From NCBI GenBank assembly GCA_945869955.1, contig CAMBQP010000003.1, positions 1 to 64,000 of the forward strand: a stretch of 64,000 bases of DNA, written 5' to 3'. The stretch's first letter is position 1. Every line of letters begins with the position of its first letter. Both the position numbers and the translations under genes were made by a program. Below, one piece after another: positions 59,006-64,000 of the stretch. The DNA is from Schlesneria paludicola DSM 18645. Its GTDB lineage: Bacteria > Planctomycetota > Planctomycetia > Planctomycetales > Planctomycetaceae. A model generated the notes under the pieces. That model worked only from the letters and a program-made list of their open reading frames with translations, did no database searches and was not told the DNA's origin.

Positions 59006-60061
59006 TCACCGACGGGGTTTCCAGGCGTAAGCGATGCTCGCATTTTTGGCAAAAAACTTTTCTCTGGCACTGAGACTCTGATCCTGAAAAAAGTCAGTGA
59101 CAATCTGCAACACCAACTCGTAGGGGCCGGCAAGTTCGCTGACGGGCCAATTGCTGCCGTAGATCAATTTGTCTTCGCCGAATGCCTGCCAGGCCTTCTG
59201 CAGCACTGGATGATAAAACTCGGTCGCCTGCGGAGCCTTTTTCGCATCGGTCCGGGCACTCTCGATCAGTGCGGAAACTTTCAGGTACACCTGTGGATGG
59301 CTGGCGGCGGCTTTCAGTCCCCCCAGCCATTCGGCGGGTGGCTGCTTGCCATCGATTTTGATGTTGGAAAGATGGTTGATGACGATCCGCAAATCCGGTA
59401 TTCGTCCAGCCAGCCGATCAACCAGCATCAAGGTTTCCGGGCCACCGTTCACATCGAGCTCAAGATCCGCATCGACCAGCCTCTGCAAATCCAAGAGGAA
59501 TTCAGGTCGATCCAGCCCCGCTTTCACCTGCGAGGATCCGATCCGAATCCCACGATAAAGGGAATTCCTGGAAAATCTCGCCAACTCTTTCGCGAACAGT
59601 GCCGTTCCAGGAGAAAGATTTCCGACGATCCCCAAGACGAAGGGATGATTGGTGGCGAGGTCAAGCAGCCATTGATTGTCTTCCAGCCAAGGACTCGCCC
59701 CAACAATGATCGTCCCCGTGACGCCAAAGGGCTTGGTCAACGATTCAAATTCTCGGGGGAGAACCGGCCGGTAAAGCACCGGGTCATTTTTTGCTGGCCA
59801 CGGTACGCCCTCGGGACGAGTTGGATCGTAGAAGTGAGTGTGCGTATCAACGATCGGAAACGCAGTTTTGTGGGTTCCGGCCTTTCGATCGAGCGAAGTC
59901 TTCCCGTTGACCTCATCCGCAAGTGCTGCTGTCAAAGGAGGGGTCGAGGGGCTGGCAGTCGCGCTTTTCTGAGATAGCAGTTGTGATGCCAGTGGTACCG
60001 TGAAAAGTCCCGCCATCGCGGACGAACTGGACCTGATGAAATCTCGACGAGTGTACGCCAT
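59006..60061 (-). CDS. amidohydrolase family protein (TIM-barrel), Tat-like leader
   Basis: YTRRDFIRSSSSAMAGLF; FPIVDTHTHFYDPTRPEGVPWP; DLRIVINHLSN; LIYGSNWPVSEL. Confidence 0.93.
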   Translation of the reverse strand: MAYTRRDFIRSSSSAMAGLFTVPLASQLLSQKSATASPSTPPLTAALADEVNGKTSLDRKAGTHKTAFPIVDTHTHFYDPTRPEGVPWPAKNDPVLYRPVLPREFESLTKPFGVTGTIIVGASPWLEDNQWLLDLATNHPFVLGIVGNLSPGTALFAKELARFSRNSLYRGIRIGSSQVKAGLDRPEFLLDLQRLVDADLELDVNGGPETLMLVDRLAGRIPDLRIVINHLSNIKIDGKQPPAEWLGGLKAAASHPQVYLKVSALIESARTDAKKAPQATEFYHPVLQKAWQAFGEDKLIYGSNWPVSELAGPYELVLQIVTDFFQDQSLSAREKFFAKNASIAYAWKPRR

Positions 60062-60152
60062 CAGCCAGATCCTGTTCGCTTAAGGAATGAGTAAACGGTC
60101 GATTCCATCATCGTACAAACGGGGATCGCTATGTACAGGCAGAACAGGAATA

Positions 60153-61079
60153 TCAGGTAGTTGGACGAACTCGGGTGGGGATCGATTTAAAGAGTCGAAC
60201 CATCCCCAGCAGCAAGACAAACCCCACACTTCCAATCCCACCGAGTGCAGCCACACTCAGCCAGTCGCTGAAGATCATTCGAGTTTGCTCCCACAAGCGT
60301 CCCCAATTAAAGAGGACCACGACCGCCGCAATGCTGAGCCACGGACCGTACGGAAGGTAAGTCTTTCCGGAGACGATTCGGACCACGACACCAACGGTGA
60401 GTCCCGCGACAGGAGCCAGCAGGAAGACGAGTGTCACCGCCTGCCAGCCAAGAAAACTGCCGATCATCGCCATCAGGGTGATGTCACCCGTTCCCATCGC
60501 CTCTTGCCCAAGAACGTAGGAACTGATGAGGCGGGCGATCCCGGTCAGTGCTGCTCCTGTGGCGAGTCCAGTCAGACTCCAGGCAAGACCGTGCCAGAAA
60601 CGCCAGGCATCGTACCAGGGGGGGATATAAGGCCCGCGCAACTGGGGAATGGCCACTGTCCAGTCAACCCATAAGTGACAGATCTGGACTTCGCCAATGA
60701 TCGCTGCCCCAGCCACCCCGACCAGCATTCCGGGGAAGGTGATGAGGTCGGGGATTATGTAACAGTCGAAATCAATCGCCGTCGCCAGAACCAGAAGCGA
60801 AACCAGGATCAGATGGTATCCCAGACGCCAATAACGTCCGAGTCCGGAGGGTTGAACCTCGGCAGTTTCCAGGCAACCCCACTCGAGCGAAGCCCCATGA
60901 AAAAATCCGAACAAGAGTGCGATGGCGAGGACGATGGAGGCCCCTCGAAGCCAGCGAACCCGCGTCTCCACTGGGGGAAGTTCAAGCAAACGTCGCTCGT
61001 GCAGACTGAACCACTCAAGCAAGGCAGCGAGGCCGGTACCCACAATCAGAGAGAACAGCATGGTGAGTGGGGGGGTCAA
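60153..61079 (-). CDS. prepilin peptidase (A24, type IV leader peptidase), apparently without the N-terminal Cys4 domain
   Basis: LVLATAIDFDCYIIPDLITFPGML and EAMGTGDITLMAMIGSFLGWQ (GxGD) motifs; multiple TMs. Confidence 0.87.
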   Translation of the reverse strand: MTPPLTMLFSLIVGTGLAALLEWFSLHERRLLELPPVETRVRWLRGASIVLAIALLFGFFHGASLEWGCLETAEVQPSGLGRYWRLGYHLILVSLLVLATAIDFDCYIIPDLITFPGMLVGVAGAAIIGEVQICHLWVDWTVAIPQLRGPYIPPWYDAWRFWHGLAWSLTGLATGAALTGIARLISSYVLGQEAMGTGDITLMAMIGSFLGWQAVTLVFLLAPVAGLTVGVVVRIVSGKTYLPYGPWLSIAAVVVLFNWGRLWEQTRMIFSDWLSVAALGGIGSVGFVLLLGMVRLFKSIPTRVRPTT

Positions 61080-61199
61080 TAAACGATTCCTGCCTGAAAT
61101 CCTGAGAATAACGCTTTCAACATTCGCAACATATCATCCAAAGTTTCCCACAGAGTTCCACCCCCCTGCCATTTAAATCAGAGCTCATGCCAGAATTTA

Positions 61200-61215
61200 C
61201 GGCACAAGAGTTGCC
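61200..61215 (+). promoter_or_regulatory. candidate sigma-54 (-24/-12) promoter of the amt-PII locus
   Basis: C-GGCAC-AAGAG-TTGC-C; matches GGCAC-N5-TTGC with the required GG/GC spacing, 121 nt upstream of the amt start. Confidence 0.65.
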
Positions 61216-61336
61216 TCAAGGGAGGTGTGATAGGCTGATTCTCTACAAGGGAAGGTGACCTCTCGACTTTGGATTTTCTCGGTAGAGATCCAAAATAACT
61301 TGCCACAATGATCCTGAAGCGCTCGAGGAGATTCTT

Positions 61337-62737
61337 GTGAGGTTTTCTTTTTTGGCTGCAATCGCAGCATGTCTGGTTTCGTGTTTTTCCCCCGGGTTTG
61401 CGTTAGCAGACGAGTCTGCTGGTGCGGCACCTGCGGCAGCAGCAATTAACCAATTCAATTCCGGCGACATCGCCTGGATGCTTATATCATCAGCACTAGT
61501 GCTTATGATGACAGCACCCGGACTGGCTTTGTTCTACGGCGGGCTGGTTCGGAAAAAAAATATTTTGGGGGTGATGATGCAATGCATCACCTTGATGGGA
61601 GTGATGTCTATCATTTGGGCACTTTATGGGTACAGCCTTTGCTTCGGAGATTCCTTGGGTGGAAATGGCTTCATCGGGGATTTCAAGTACGCCTTCCTGA
61701 ATGGTGTTGTTCCTTATTGGGATTCCCAATTGGAAGTCGGCGTGCATCCTGCGTATAGCCCGAGTCTTCCTCGCTCGATTCACATGATTTTTCAAATGAT
61801 GTTTTTCATCATTACTCCCGCTCTGATTTGCGGTGCTTTTGCCGAACGGATGAAGTTCAGTGCGATGCTGCTGTTCTCAATCCTTTGGGGGACGTTCATC
61901 TACTGTCCGGTTGCCCACTGGGTCTGGAATGACCTGGGATGGTGTTCCGAGTTGAATGCAAACGCGACCTATAAAGCCTTTGATTTCGCGGGTGGCACCG
62001 TGGTGCACATCACTTCGGGAATCTCGGCATTGGTGTGCAGTATCCTTTTGGGAAAACGCTTGGGATTTGGGCACGAACCCATGCCACCGCACAATTTGAC
62101 CTATACGTTTATCGGAGCGACCATGCTGTGGGTCGGTTGGTTTGGCTTCAATGCCGGTAGCGCGTGTGCAGCGGATCTCCGCGCGGCCAATGCTTTTGTG
62201 ACGACCCACATGGCGGCAGCAGCGGGTACGGTGGCCTGGGCCTTGCTCGAATGGATCGTTCGAGGAAAACCCAGCATCCTGGGAGCCTGTTCGGGTGCGG
62301 TGGCGGGGTTGGTTTGTGTCACACCTGCCAGCGGTTCCGCGACGCCGATGAGTGGCATTGTATTCGGTCTGCTCGCTGGAGTTGTCTGCTTCTACGCCTG
62401 TACCAGTCTTAAAAACAAGCTGGGTTACGACGATTCGTTGGACGCGTTTGGAGTTCATGGTGTCGGCGGGACGTTAGGAGCCCTGTTGACTGGCGTATTT
62501 GCAACCCGAGCGGTGATTCCCGGAGCAAAGGAAGCCTGCGGATTATTGGAGGGAAATCCAGGACAGGTAGTCTCTCAGGCAGTCGGTGCCGGCGCCGCGA
62601 TTCTTTTAGCGGTGATTGGCACCGTGATCATCCTGAAATTGGTGGATGCCTTGATTGGATTACGAGTGAATCAGGCAGGAGAATTGCAAGGCCTGGATAT
62701 TAACCAGCATGGTGAAGAAGGTTACATTTTCTATTGA
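61337..62737 (+). CDS. amtB: ammonium transporter (Amt family)
   Basis: MMTAPGLALFYGGLVRKKNILGVMMQ, AFAERMKFSAMLLFSILWGTFIYCPVAHWVW, FDFAGGTVVHITSGISALV; GTG start. Confidence 0.96.
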   Translation: MRFSFLAAIAACLVSCFSPGFALADESAGAAPAAAAINQFNSGDIAWMLISSALVLMMTAPGLALFYGGLVRKKNILGVMMQCITLMGVMSIIWALYGYSLCFGDSLGGNGFIGDFKYAFLNGVVPYWDSQLEVGVHPAYSPSLPRSIHMIFQMMFFIITPALICGAFAERMKFSAMLLFSILWGTFIYCPVAHWVWNDLGWCSELNANATYKAFDFAGGTVVHITSGISALVCSILLGKRLGFGHEPMPPHNLTYTFIGATMLWVGWFGFNAGSACAADLRAANAFVTTHMAAAAGTVAWALLEWIVRGKPSILGACSGAVAGLVCVTPASGSATPMSGIVFGLLAGVVCFYACTSLKNKLGYDDSLDAFGVHGVGGTLGALLTGVFATRAVIPGAKEACGLLEGNPGQVVSQAVGAGAAILLAVIGTVIILKLVDALIGLRVNQAGELQGLDINQHGEEGYIFY

Positions 62738-63142
<405 letters not shown>

Positions 63143-63237
63143 ACCACGAGTCTGAAATGGTCTGACCACTGCGGCAGATCTTTTTACCTCAGAATTTTTT
63201 AAGATGGTCACTATTGTCGTAAGGCATGTGTGGTTGA

Positions 63238-63666
<429 letters not shown>

Positions 63667-63691
63667 ATTGTGGTGAAAAAGAGGCACATAC

Positions 63692-63721
63692 CACTGCTTC
63701 CGTGGCTCAACTGAAGCAGTG
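63692..63721 (+). terminator. hairpin after the second P-II gene
   Basis: perfect 9-bp inverted repeat cactgcttc / gaagcagtg, 12-nt loop; no strong U-tract. Confidence 0.4.
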
Positions 63722-64000
63722 AGTGTACCGTGTCTGCCAGAAACAGACGATTCATCTTGGTCTGGGATCTCCGGTCACCTTTGAATTTCAGCTCGGCCCC
63801 ATGCCCCCCCTACCGTGAGCGATTTCACGAACCGACAAATCATGCAAATCTTCGTGATCGAATGATGAATGGAGTCTTTCATTTCGGAAGAGGCGATTTC
63901 ATCGATTGTTGCGGATTCAAAATCATTGAATCCTGCGCGCATGGATCGGATTGCGATCCTGCGAATGCGAGTTGACGAGCTGAGAAAACAGGCGCTCAGG

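Noticed and set aside
63730-63975. 81-aa ORF at the window end
   Set aside because: No recognisable motif, low-quality start, close to the window edge; not supported as a CDS.

Overview
This 64 kb window reads as an ordinary, densely coded chromosomal segment of a Planctomycetes-type bacterium. Diagnostic content includes DUF1501 and DUF1549/DUF1553/PSCyt1 proteins, a DUF1559 pilin-like protein with a small lipoprotein, PQQ-propellers, a sulfatase, and CRTAC1/VCBS and TPR/multihaem proteins. I call about 50 CDSs with refined starts where the sequence supports them. There is one frameshifted SGNH hydrolase, an IS graveyard with IS3-like and ISL3-like transposase remnants, several hairpins and tandem repeats, and a strong sigma-54 -24/-12 match upstream of amtB. 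No rRNA, tRNA, CRISPR array, prophage or intact IS was recognised. The best candidates for a second look are: (1) a four-gene pseudopilin operon with three identical ATGA overlaps and independent low-complexity linkers in three of its proteins; (2) a CehA-type PHP hydrolase with two canonical EF-hand loops embedded in the enzyme domain; (3) a TPR / FG-GAP / seven-CXXCH cytochrome neighbourhood containing two apparently paralogous TPR genes; (4) a perfect 20-bp palindrome covering the naive start codon of a PDZ protein; (5) an 18-bp in-frame triplication of the conserved N-terminal motif of a threonine aldolase. All family names come from recognising motifs in the translations; no database search was run.
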